From Bordetella parapertussis (lineage in GTDB: Bacteria; Pseudomonadota; Gammaproteobacteria; Burkholderiales; Burkholderiaceae_C): a DNA stretch of 21,219 nt. Each line of letters starts with the position of its first letter. Position 1 is the stretch's first letter. Below the pieces are notes generated by a model. The model made no database searches. It saw only the letters and a program-made list of their open reading frames with translations, and had not been told where the DNA came from. Shown piece after piece: positions 8,113 to 14,307 of the stretch. The position numbers and the translations under genes are program-made. The stretch covers positions 1 to 21,219 of the forward strand of contig CAMDJU010000014.1 of the NCBI GenBank assembly GCA_945900695.1. The letters are read 5' to 3'.

Positions 8113-8576
8113 CAACGTTTCCAGATCAGTCGGTGGTGGCGCAGGGTGGTGCTGCCGGGTACCGGGTCGGACGCCGACAGGGTCAGCGTGCCATCGGCTG
8201 CAAAGTCCATGTTGCGAATCTGGTCGCTGCCGACAAAGTTGGGGTTTAGCGCATGGCTGACGTGGTGAACCACCTGAGCCCGGCCTTCGTGTTGACGCAC
8301 TTCATAACGCCCGGCGTACTGAAAGAAACTCTCGAACGCGGCCAGGCGCTCGTCCTCTGGCGCGCTGCGCACGCTGGCGCTGGAGAGCGGCGCGCGGCCT
8401 GCACGGGCGATGCAGGCGGCCATGCCGCCGTCGTGCGTGTACTGGATCAGACCGGTGGCATTCGGGCCAAATGGGTAGGTGGTGGGGCGACCATCGGCGT
8501 AGGTGATTTCCCAGCGCACCAGGTTCCAGACACCCAACAAGTCCTGGGCCGTGGGGGTTTTGACTTCCGTGTTCAT
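8112..8576 (-). CDS. Lipocalin-like domain protein
   Basis: The 154-residue protein resembles the lipocalin-like family often found next to oxidoreductase genes. Visible hallmarks are LLGVWNLVRWEITYADGRPT at the N-terminus, then YPFGPNATGLIQYTHDGGMAA, YAGRYEV, VVHHVSHALNPNFVGSDQIR and the closing strand TTLRHHRLIWKR. It has no signal peptide, so it should be cytoplasmic. Such small beta barrels bind hydrophobic ligands, so a role in holding or isomerising the cleavage product between the dioxygenases and the dehydrogenase is plausible but unproven. It starts 16 bases after the second dioxygenase gene and overlaps paaN. Start at ATG 8576 gives the usual family length; upstream codons lie in the dioxygenase gene. 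Confidence 0.83.
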   Translation of the reverse strand: MNTEVKTPTAQDLLGVWNLVRWEITYADGRPTTYPFGPNATGLIQYTHDGGMAACIARAGRAPLSSASVRSAPEDERLAAFESFFQYAGRYEVRQHEGRAQVVHHVSHALNPNFVGSDQIRNMDFAADGTLTLSASDPVPGSTTLRHHRLIWKR

Positions 8577-8592
8577 CTGCTGCGCCCTGCAA

Positions 8593-10068
8593 TCAGGGGG
8601 TGGGTAAGAGAGACTCACGCACCCAGGTGCTGTGAAAACCATGGGGCACGCGCTGCGGCAAGATGACCCGAGCCACTGGCCCATTGGCTACTTTTTGAGC
8701 ATCGATGATCCAGACTTCCGAGCGGTCTTTCAGTCCGTTCCAGACAAAACCGATCAGGTAGCCATCGTCTTCGGCCTCTGGGTTTTCGCGCGGAGCAAAC
8801 GGGGCCTCACTGAACCAATAACCTTCGCCGGGGTGGTAAGTCACCGCACCGCCGGTTTCCAGGTCGTACTTGGCCAAACCTGCAAAGTGGGGTTGCTCCA
8901 CCGTGCGCGAACGGCCCATCAGCACATGGTAGGTGTAGCGGGTTTTGTGGCCTTGGTACCAGGCGTTGATCATCGGGAACTCGGTGTTCAGGATGTCGTC
9001 CACCACGCTCTCGCGGGTCTGGCCAGTGGCCAGATTGAAACGCCATTGGTAGAACTCGTATTCGGTGCCTTGTGTGCCAATGGTGAACAGCAAGCGCTTG
9101 ACATCCAGGCTGCCGTCAAACTGCTTGGGCATGGCGTAAGGCGTGCCCAGCATCACGATTTCGGTCTCGCCCTGGTCGTTGACTTCTTCCCAAGCGTTGG
9201 CCACATGGAGCATGTAGCGCGGGTCGGCTTCAAACCAGCGGATGTCTTGCGCGCTGCCGTGCCTAGGGATGACGGCAAAGCGCGATTTCCACTCAGGGTG
9301 AAACTCCAGGCTGTAACGCCCCGCCTTCAAGGCTTCGGGGTTGTTGATCAGCGGGAAGTCATGCAAAACGCTGTAGTTGGCCGTGATGGCCATGTCGTGC
9401 GGCAAGCGTGGTCCTGGCAATTCCACCGGGACCAGGGTTTTCAATTCGCCGCAGGCGCTGAGTACGCCATAGTGCATGTACGGGTGTTGGTTTCCATAGG
9501 CAAAAAACAGGTATTCGCCCGTGCGTTCGTCAACCCGTGAATGGGCCGAAATTTGCAGACCCTTCAGGCGTGGATCGGATTCGAGCTTGCCCACGGTCTG
9601 CAGCGTCAAGGGATCCACCTGGTAGACCGCGCCTCCGCGGTACCACATGGAGAGCAATTTGCCATTGTGAAATTTCACATCCGTGTTGGAGGTGTTTTTG
9701 AGCGCATCGTCAGGCAATGCGCCTTCGGGCAGGCGTTGTTTAAGTCCTGGGGCCAGGCTAACACCTGCTGCTTGGTCGGCCTGCAAACCATCGGTGTTGA
9801 CCCAGCGGTTGCGGTAAGTGACCTGTCCTTTTTGAAAATGCACCGCGTGCAACATACCGTCGCCGTCGTACCAGTGGTATTTGCCTTTGGGCGTGTGCTT
9901 TGGCACAGGGCCGTTGCGCACGTACATGCCGCTGAAATCTTTGGGGATTTCGCCGATGACTTCAAAATCTTGCACCACCAATTCCTGGTCCACCGGGGCA
10001 AAACCCCCCTGTAAATTCGGGTTGTCAATCAGATATGGGGGTGTTTCAACGAAGGTTTCAAGTCCCAT
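8593..10068 (-). CDS. Carotenoid oxygenase family protein (second in operon)
   Basis: The 491-residue protein belongs to the carotenoid cleavage dioxygenase/lignostilbene dioxygenase/RPE65 family, seven-bladed propellers with Fe(II) held by four histidines that split a C=C bond with O2 into two carbonyls. All four are visible: H176 (QISAHSRVD), H224 (PRLPHDMAIT), H288 (YMLHVANAWEE) and H479 (PHGFHSTWV). Other family marks are GMYVRNGP, WYDGDGMLH and the SEAPFAPR segment. No signal peptide is seen. ATG 10068 follows a TTGGAGAA ribosome site; the frame stays open upstream into the intergenic gap and the previous gene. It starts 49 bases after the first paralogue. Substrate (carotenoid, apocarotenoid, stilbene or phenylpropene) cannot be told from sequence. 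Confidence 0.93.
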   Translation of the reverse strand: MGLETFVETPPYLIDNPNLQGGFAPVDQELVVQDFEVIGEIPKDFSGMYVRNGPVPKHTPKGKYHWYDGDGMLHAVHFQKGQVTYRNRWVNTDGLQADQAAGVSLAPGLKQRLPEGALPDDALKNTSNTDVKFHNGKLLSMWYRGGAVYQVDPLTLQTVGKLESDPRLKGLQISAHSRVDERTGEYLFFAYGNQHPYMHYGVLSACGELKTLVPVELPGPRLPHDMAITANYSVLHDFPLINNPEALKAGRYSLEFHPEWKSRFAVIPRHGSAQDIRWFEADPRYMLHVANAWEEVNDQGETEIVMLGTPYAMPKQFDGSLDVKRLLFTIGTQGTEYEFYQWRFNLATGQTRESVVDDILNTEFPMINAWYQGHKTRYTYHVLMGRSRTVEQPHFAGLAKYDLETGGAVTYHPGEGYWFSEAPFAPRENPEAEDDGYLIGFVWNGLKDRSEVWIIDAQKVANGPVARVILPQRVPHGFHSTWVRESLLPTP

Positions 10069-10117
10069 GGTGTTCTCCAAGTCAGATCGCGTTTCGGGGG
10101 ATGGCGGTTGGGTGATA

Positions 10118-11608
10118 TCAGTGTGCTTGCCCAGAGAGCAAGCCGCCGCGTTCCAAATCAGCGCCGCTGGCCCAGCAGGCATGGGTACCGCTGCACAGTT
10201 TGTGCGGCAACTCAATGCGGCAGACTGGGCCGGCTTCAAACCTCTTGGAGTCGATCAGGATGATTTCTGAACGCTGGGTTCTTTCGTTGGTGATGAAGCT
10301 CACCAGGTAGCCGTCGTCTTCGTCTTTGGCATTCACGCGTGGTGCAAAGGGTGCTTCGCTGGCGTATTGGCCTTCGGGCAAGCTGATTTCCCAGGAGTCG
10401 CCGGTTTGCAAGTCGTGTTTGACATAGCCATGGAACAAGAACCAACCGGGCACTTGAACGGCACTGTAGGCGTAGCGGTAAGGCTTTGTGGCGTAGCGCT
10501 GGTTGAACATGCCGAACTCCAGAATGCGCTCGTCCAGACGCTTTTCCGTGGTCTTGCCGGTTTTCAGGTTAAAGCGCCATCGGTGCAGGTGGCAGCCCAT
10601 TTTTTTCTGATCCAGATACGACATCATGCGCTCGTAACCCGCGGGAGCGCCTTCGTAGTTGCGCGGCATGGGGTTGTCTTGGAAATAGCCGTCGAGCACG
10701 ATCTCGTGGCCCTCTTCGTAGGCATTGAGCCAGTGCAGCACAAAGGTGGGCGCGGCTTCAAACCAGATGATGTCATGGGTCTGACCGCGCCGTGGAATGA
10801 TGGCGATGCGTGAGGGTGTGTCTTTGAAAAAGCGCACCACATGCTTTCCTTGGGCCAGTAACTCGGGGTCCCAATACAGAGGAAAGTCGTTGAGGATGGC
10901 GTAGTTTTCGGTGTAAGCCATGTCATGCGGCAAGCGTGGACCCGGCAAAGGAATGGGCACGTAATGCACCAGTTTGTCGTGCTTGTCGACCACGCCATAG
11001 TGCATGTAGGGCGCATGCTTGGAGTAGTTGAAAAACAGCAGTTCGCCATTACTTTCGTCCACCTTGCAATGCGCCGAAATCCCGTCCAGCGGCGACCAGG
11101 GCGGAATGCCTTCCTGCTCCAGACTCAGCGGGTCCAGGCGATAGCCCTCACCGCATTGGTAAAACGTGGTCAAGGCGCGACCGGCATGCACGACCACATC
11201 GGTGCTCGAGGAGTCTTTGAGGCTGCCGTGAGCGCCCCAGCCTGCGCGCTCGGACAAGGCAGGGTCTTCCATCAGGCCTGCCCACAGGGCGCGCCCGGCT
11301 TCAAGTTCAGCTTGCAGGCCCTTGGTCTTGATGAAGCGGTTGCGGTAGCTGACCTGACCATTTTTGAAAGCCGCCATGTGCAGCATGCCGTCGCCATCAA
11401 AGGGGTGGTACTTGCCCTTGGCTTGCAAGACAGGGTTTTCGGTGTTGCGCAAATAGACGCCATCGATGTCCAGCGGAATGACACCTTCTAGAACCTTCAG
11501 GTCGGTCGCGTTGACTTCTTCAAGCAAGGGTGTCCAGGCGCCTTGAAGATAGGGGTGTTCGCCCGGTTCCAAGTCGCTGGCGAGGGTGTTCACAATGTCG
11601 ATGTTCAT
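10118..11608 (-). CDS. Carotenoid oxygenase family protein (first in operon)
   Basis: The 496-residue protein is a second, clearly different member of the same Fe(II) dioxygenase family. The histidine ligands are H180 (GISAHCKVD), H228 (PRLPHDMAYT), H292 (FVLHWLNAYEEG) and H476 (SGTHACW); the last box differs from the GFH form of the neighbour. It also has VYLRNTENP, PFDGDGMLH and SEAPFAPR, the last shared with the paralogue. The ATG at 11608 is preceded by AGGAAG and is the first gene of the operon; the promoter should lie within the next 200 bases. Two adjacent paralogues suggest sequential cleavage, two substrates, or a heteromeric enzyme. The C-terminus runs about 20 residues past the last histidine. 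Confidence 0.93.
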   Translation of the reverse strand: MNIDIVNTLASDLEPGEHPYLQGAWTPLLEEVNATDLKVLEGVIPLDIDGVYLRNTENPVLQAKGKYHPFDGDGMLHMAAFKNGQVSYRNRFIKTKGLQAELEAGRALWAGLMEDPALSERAGWGAHGSLKDSSSTDVVVHAGRALTTFYQCGEGYRLDPLSLEQEGIPPWSPLDGISAHCKVDESNGELLFFNYSKHAPYMHYGVVDKHDKLVHYVPIPLPGPRLPHDMAYTENYAILNDFPLYWDPELLAQGKHVVRFFKDTPSRIAIIPRRGQTHDIIWFEAAPTFVLHWLNAYEEGHEIVLDGYFQDNPMPRNYEGAPAGYERMMSYLDQKKMGCHLHRWRFNLKTGKTTEKRLDERILEFGMFNQRYATKPYRYAYSAVQVPGWFLFHGYVKHDLQTGDSWEISLPEGQYASEAPFAPRVNAKDEDDGYLVSFITNERTQRSEIILIDSKRFEAGPVCRIELPHKLCSGTHACWASGADLERGGLLSGQAH

Positions 11609-11806
11609 CTCTTCCTCAAGTTGATTATTTTCCCCAATGAAGGCAGGTTAAGTTAGTTCAGCAAGGAAAGCAATAGGGTTTGAACAGATGGGCAGTAATG
11701 AAGGTGACTACTTTTTGGCGCACTTCCAGCATTCAATCAAGATTGTTTTCAAGTGCAGGCCTTGTGCCTGACCCTGATGCGCCCGGTTTTCGCAAGAGGA
11801 GATTTC
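11609..11806. promoter_or_regulatory. Divergent upstream region of the dioxygenase operon
   Basis: About 200 noncoding bases separate the first dioxygenase (minus strand) from the remains of a short-chain dehydrogenase (plus strand). The operon promoter is expected here, reading left. On the minus strand a loose sigma-70 match can be drawn (TTGCTT, 17 bases, TAACCT), but it is weak and I would not rely on it. A short inverted repeat CAGGC-cttgt-GCCTG lies at about 11756-11770. No clear operator for the HxlR-type regulator stands out by eye. Confidence 0.4.
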
Positions 11807-11960
11807 ATGAATGAAGCGACATCCCATCCACCTCCACTCCATTGACAGGGCGTGTGGTCATCGTGACGGGAGCAGGCAAAGGCATTGGCAGGGCGGTCCG
11901 CCTGCAATCGGCCAGCTGTGGGGCCGGTGTGCTGGTCAACAGCCGGCGTCATCCCGGGGG
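11807..11960 (+). pseudogene. Short-chain dehydrogenase/reductase, 5' remnant
   Basis: An ATG at 11807 follows a very good ribosome site (GAGGAG), but the frame stops after 12 codons. One frame over, from the TTG at 11842, comes a clear SDR N-terminus: TGRVVIVTGAGKGIGRAV, with the TGxxxGIG dinucleotide-binding loop, then GAGVLVNSRRHPG. Joining the two needs one frameshift close to 11842. Similarity fades after about 11955 and the sequence then becomes AT-rich, so the rest of the gene (normally about 250-300 codons) is gone. It is divergent from the dioxygenase operon and may once have been a pathway enzyme. The right-hand boundary is approximate. Confidence 0.7.
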
Positions 11961-12185
11961 CAGAATGAGCAGTTCTTCCTGGGCAAGGAGCTGTTTTGCC
12001 TTCGGCAAATGGTGGCTGCGCCACCCCAAGATCCCATTTAGCCAATGAATTTCAACAAATCCATTTTGTAAATTACTATATGTCTGTGACTTTTTTTGTG
12101 ATCCTGAAATCTGTAAAAAAGTACTAAATACACTGAAATTCCTAGATTTCATTTGCAAGGAACGTGTATCCAGTGATCAAGCTGA
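11961..12185. other. AT-rich noncoding stretch between two gene remnants
   Basis: No convincing gene is visible. A small hairpin (GGTGGC-tgc-GCCACC) lies near 12010-12025. From about 12045 the sequence is much richer in A and T than its neighbours, with runs such as ACTTTTTTTGTG and TGTAAAAAAGTAC, suggesting imported or decayed DNA. It ends where the transposase similarity begins. Confidence 0.5.
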
Positions 12186-12362
12186 CTCAAAGTGGGCAGG
12201 CTATACGGGCAGAGGTTTGTAACCCGCAGACAGGCGATGGATGAGGTGATTGACTGGCTGACGTTCTACAACCACCGGCGGTTGCACTCCACGTTGGGCT
12301 ACGTCAGTCCGATGCAGTTTAAGAAACGCTGGGACGCGGCACAGCAATTGAAGGCCGCATAA
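12186..12362 (+). pseudogene. IS3-family transposase (OrfB), C-terminal remnant
   Basis: The frame from 12186 to the TAA at 12360-12362 encodes about 58 residues ending an IS3-type integrase-like transposase: RRQAMDEVIDWLTFYN, then HRRLHSTLGYVSPMQF, then KKRWDAAQQLKAA. The WLTFYNHRRLHSTLGY block, including the last catalytic-domain strand and helix, is diagnostic of this family. A TGA lies directly upstream in frame and no start is present, so it is a 3' fragment of a gene normally near 280 codons. It cannot be active. Confidence 0.88.
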
Positions 12363-12401
12363 TAAACTGGCTAAGCGGTACGTCAAACAGGGGCAGGTTC
12401 A
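12186..12401 (+). mobile_element. IS3-family insertion sequence remnant (right end)
   Basis: The transposase fragment is followed by a short noncoding tail ending GTCAAACAGGGGCAGGTTCA at about 12401. IS3-family elements end in TGA...TCA, so the TTCA there is probably the right terminus. I found no matching left terminus (it would begin TGAACCTGCCCC) elsewhere in the window, so the left part of the element has been lost. The exact end is inferred, not proven. Confidence 0.65.
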
Positions 12402-12535
12402 CACTTGGCTGCGGCCTTGGATTTGTGCGCGGATGGATGCTTGCTAGGTGCGCATCAAGTACTTATCACTAGAGTGAAGGTAGGGCGGATAAAAAAGCTA
12501 GCGTGAAGCTGGCTGTCAGATTAGCGTATTGCTGT
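12402..12535. other. Noncoding stretch between IS remnant and toxin-like pair
   Basis: These 134 bases hold no ORF I can support. There is no clear strong hairpin followed by T-run to end transcription of the minus-strand pair on the right. Confidence 0.4.
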
Positions 12536-12742
12536 TCAGCGGTGTGACTGGTACTCTTTTTGGTCACGCAGCTTGATCAAATCAGCTGCTGCCAACTCAA
12601 CGTTTTTTCCATCAATCGCCACAACGATACCCGTATTGGTTTTTATGGCTAGATCTTTTGCCGCAAGAGCTGCACGCTCCATGGCCGCGAACGAGCCAGC
12701 CAAATCGGGATCGGTAGAAGTGCGAATGTCTTTGGTATTCAT
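12536..12742 (-). CDS. Small protein paired with zeta-like kinase (possible antitoxin)
   Basis: The 68-residue protein reads MNTKDIRTSTDPDLAGSF, then AAMERAALAAKDLAIKTNTGIVVAIDGKNVELAAADLIKLRD. The pattern (an alanine-rich helix, then TNTGIVVAIDGK, then a short helix) resembles small proteins often encoded beside zeta/AAA kinases in other bacteria, whose function is not established to my knowledge. Its ATG (12742) overlaps the kinase stop as ATGA, so the two are translationally coupled. A role as antitoxin or accessory is inferred from position and size. In epsilon/zeta and PezAT systems the antitoxin comes first, so the order here is reversed. Confidence 0.7.
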   Translation of the reverse strand: MNTKDIRTSTDPDLAGSFAAMERAALAAKDLAIKTNTGIVVAIDGKNVELAAADLIKLRDQKEYQSHR

Positions 12743-13320
12743 TTGTTACTCCAGTCAAGGATCTTAGGGTTCATGCCAGAACTGTCATAAAACGCCCATG
12801 AATCAACCACCTTGCTGTAACGCTGATGGAAGTTGGCTAAACCAGCTTTGAAGCGTCGGCGAATAACGTCTTCAGGAATGTTGTGGCCACCTTGCAGAAC
12901 GCGGCGCGCAACCCTTGATACGGCGATGTCTTCATTGGGCAAAGACAAGAACCATAGCTTAACTTGATAACCAAGGTGCTGCCATACAGCTATCTTTTTC
13001 AAATAAGCCAAGCCAGACAGCGTGGTTTCAAACGCAAAGTTGTGTCCAGCATCCACGCATTCGTCGATTTCTTCCAGCATCAGGCGGCCAGCTTTGAAAG
13101 AAGCTGTCTCTGGATTGAATGGAGCCAAGCCAGCAGCGATCAAATCGGCGTTGATGAATCTCAGCGTTTGGGCTTCAGCAGGCAAGAAATCACGGGCAAA
13201 TGTTGTTTTGCCCGCGCCGTTGGGTCCTGCAATGATGATGATTTTTTTCAAATAACGCTCATGTTCGTATGATTTTATGCTCTGCAGGGCCAATTGCCAA
13301 CCGGCAGATCTAGGGTGCAT
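12739..13320 (-). CDS. Zeta-toxin-family kinase (P-loop)
   Basis: The protein (193 residues from the ATG at 13320) is a P-loop kinase like zeta/PezT toxins, which phosphorylate UDP-N-acetylglucosamine. Visible are the Walker A loop IIAGPNGAGKTTFARDFLP (residues 28-46), the catalytic-base region NADLIAAGL (D59), NFAFETTLSG (E98), and SRVARRVLQGGHNIPEDVIRRRF. The start is uncertain: typical homologues begin one residue before KKIIIIAGPNG, which here is a TTG at 13251, and the ATG at 13320 has no clear ribosome site. The ATG also lies only three bases from a mobile-element end. About 190 residues is close to the small stand-alone zeta-like kinases rather than long PezT. Toxicity is not proven. 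Confidence 0.85.
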   Translation of the reverse strand: MHPRSAGWQLALQSIKSYEHERYLKKIIIIAGPNGAGKTTFARDFLPAEAQTLRFINADLIAAGLAPFNPETASFKAGRLMLEEIDECVDAGHNFAFETTLSGLAYLKKIAVWQHLGYQVKLWFLSLPNEDIAVSRVARRVLQGGHNIPEDVIRRRFKAGLANFHQRYSKVVDSWAFYDSSGMNPKILDWSNK

Positions 13321-13323
13321 TTC

Positions 13324-13467
13324 TGTAATGACCCAGTGAAAACCTGCTCAGGTCATACTATTGGAGAAAACAGCCATGGGTATGACGATGGAAGACGAAA
13401 TCAAGAGATGGACGGCCAAGCGCAAAGCGGCATTGGTGACCTGTGCAGAAACCGCTGGGTCATTACA
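13324..13467 (+). mobile_element. 144-bp MITE-like remnant of an insertion sequence
   Basis: Perfect 13-bp inverted repeats TGTAATGACCCAG (13324-13336) and CTGGGTCATTACA (13455-13467) bound this element. Similarity extends inward imperfectly (CCTGCTCAG on the left against the complement of CTGTGCAG on the right). Inside, a ribosome site (TTGGAG) and an ATG begin a reading frame like that of IS accessory proteins of the DUF1153 kind (MEDEIKRWTAKRKAALVT), which then runs straight into the right repeat. This is best explained as an internally deleted IS. I see no target-site duplication (TTC on the left, TCA on the right). Confidence 0.75.
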
Positions 13468-13546
13468 TCAGCGGAGAGAAGATAGTAAGAAAGCCAAGCC
13501 AAAATTCACCATGCAACACAGCTTTTTAGCAAATAAAAGCAAATGA
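13376..13546 (+). pseudogene. Truncated IS accessory ORF reading out of the element
   Basis: From the ATG at 13376 the frame encodes 56 residues. The first about 22 (MGMTMEDEIKRWTAKRKAAL) match my memory of the start of DUF1153-like proteins encoded by some insertion sequences, which normally continue for about 90 more residues. Here the frame instead crosses the right inverted repeat and ends in unrelated sequence (KKAKPKFTMQHSFLANKSK). A GGAG ribosome site lies about eight bases upstream, so a short chimeric peptide could be made, but I treat it as a remnant. Confidence 0.55.
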
Positions 13547-13730
13547 CGTGAAATTGTTGTGGGCTGCCGTTTGTGTGCAAGCCCTACACTCGGTGATCTC
13601 GTGGCTCAGCTACCGAGCCCAGCCCTCCTGTCAAAAAGGGTGCTGTATGGCTTGTTAGATGCCCGCTTGCGGTGTTGGGCAGCTACGCACTTCAAGACTC
13701 AACCACTGATGCTTGAAGCTGTTGCTCAAA
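13547..13730. other. Noncoding stretch with imperfect inverted repeats
   Basis: No gene is visible. An outer imperfect pair (CAAGCCCTACA at about 13579-13589 against TGTATGGCTTG at about 13646-13656) encloses a second pair CTCGGT (13589-13594) and ACCGAG (13612-13617). Folded, this would be a long stem-loop. GTTAGAT follows directly, reminiscent of an integron recombination core, but the rest of an attC site is not recognisable. It might be a terminator region or another mobile-element scar. Confidence 0.4.
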
Positions 13731-14144
13731 TCAGTTAAAAATTGCGCGGTTATTTTTGATCGCCAGGGTTTCAAAGTAGCCCTTGAAGCCATCTTCAGTC
13801 ATGCCAAACTGGCTCAGCGCTTTGCCAAATGCTTGCTGCTCTGACTGTTCTGCCCTTCCGTCAGACAGAAGGGAGTCAGCCATGTTGATGAGCAAACAAA
13901 GCTTTTGATGCTCATTGAGCAGGGCGGCCGCATCGGCTAAAAACTGCTCGTACTTCACGCTGCGCAGGTACTTGACTGCCGTGTTGATGAGTTCTTGGTC
14001 GCCGCCCACAACAGATTGCAACTGACCGATTTCTTCTGACTCAATCTCACCGTCTGAGGCCATCATGTACAGCAGGCCCACAGCCAATGCCAATCTGGGT
14101 GACAGTTTCAGGGGCTCACTTTTAAAGACATCAAACAAACCCAT
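13731..14144 (-). CDS. TerB-like protein
   Basis: The 137-residue protein resembles TerB/TerB-like alpha-helical proteins of the tellurite-resistance superfamily, cytoplasmic and often metal-binding. Two acidic motifs of the expected kind are visible: MMASDGEIESEEIGQL (about 27-42) and DSLLSDGRAEQSEQQAF in the C-terminal half. No other ter genes lie nearby, so tellurite resistance should not be assumed; stand-alone homologues are widespread and poorly understood. A GGAG ribosome site lies just upstream of the ATG at 14144. It is divergent from the aldose dehydrogenase gene, with 163 bases between them. Confidence 0.8.
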   Translation of the reverse strand: MGLFDVFKSEPLKLSPRLALAVGLLYMMASDGEIESEEIGQLQSVVGGDQELINTAVKYLRSVKYEQFLADAAALLNEHQKLCLLINMADSLLSDGRAEQSEQQAFGKALSQFGMTEDGFKGYFETLAIKNNRAIFN

Positions 14145-14307
14145 TTCGTTGCTCCTACATGTGATAGTTTAGAAATGCTACACCATCTCTGTGACCGTTG
14201 TATCTGCAGAATTTTTACAGAACTTCCAAATCGGGGGGAGGGCATCTCATAAAATTTCAACTCAAGACACTCAAAGCAATTTGCGATCAAAAAATTGAAA
14301 GAATTAG

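Noticed and set aside
7006..8268. Plus-strand open frame of 420 codons
   Set aside because: It lies wholly antisense to the PaaN-type dehydrogenase and lipocalin genes, has low-complexity His/Gly/Val/Gln-rich sequence typical of the complement of GC-rich codons, and shows no family motif.
8632..9540. Plus-strand open frame of 302 codons, continued by one of 157 codons to 10014
   Set aside because: Antisense to the complete carotenoid oxygenase gene, which has all four iron histidines; the antisense product has no recognisable domain.
11749..12045. Minus-strand 98-codon open frame
   Set aside because: It is antisense to the SDR remnant, crosses into AT-rich decayed sequence and resembles no protein family.
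12201..12386. Minus-strand 61-codon open frame
   Set aside because: It is the complement of the IS3 transposase remnant, whose WLTFYNHRRLHSTLGY block settles the coding strand.
13547..13665. Integron cassette with an attC site
   Set aside because: GTTAGAT and an imperfect stem are present, but no matching inverse core (RYYYAAC) lies at the other end, the spacer layout is wrong, and no further cassettes or integrase are seen.
13731..14144. Tellurite-resistance operon
   Set aside because: A single TerB-like gene without terA, terC, terD or terZ neighbours does not support tellurite resistance.
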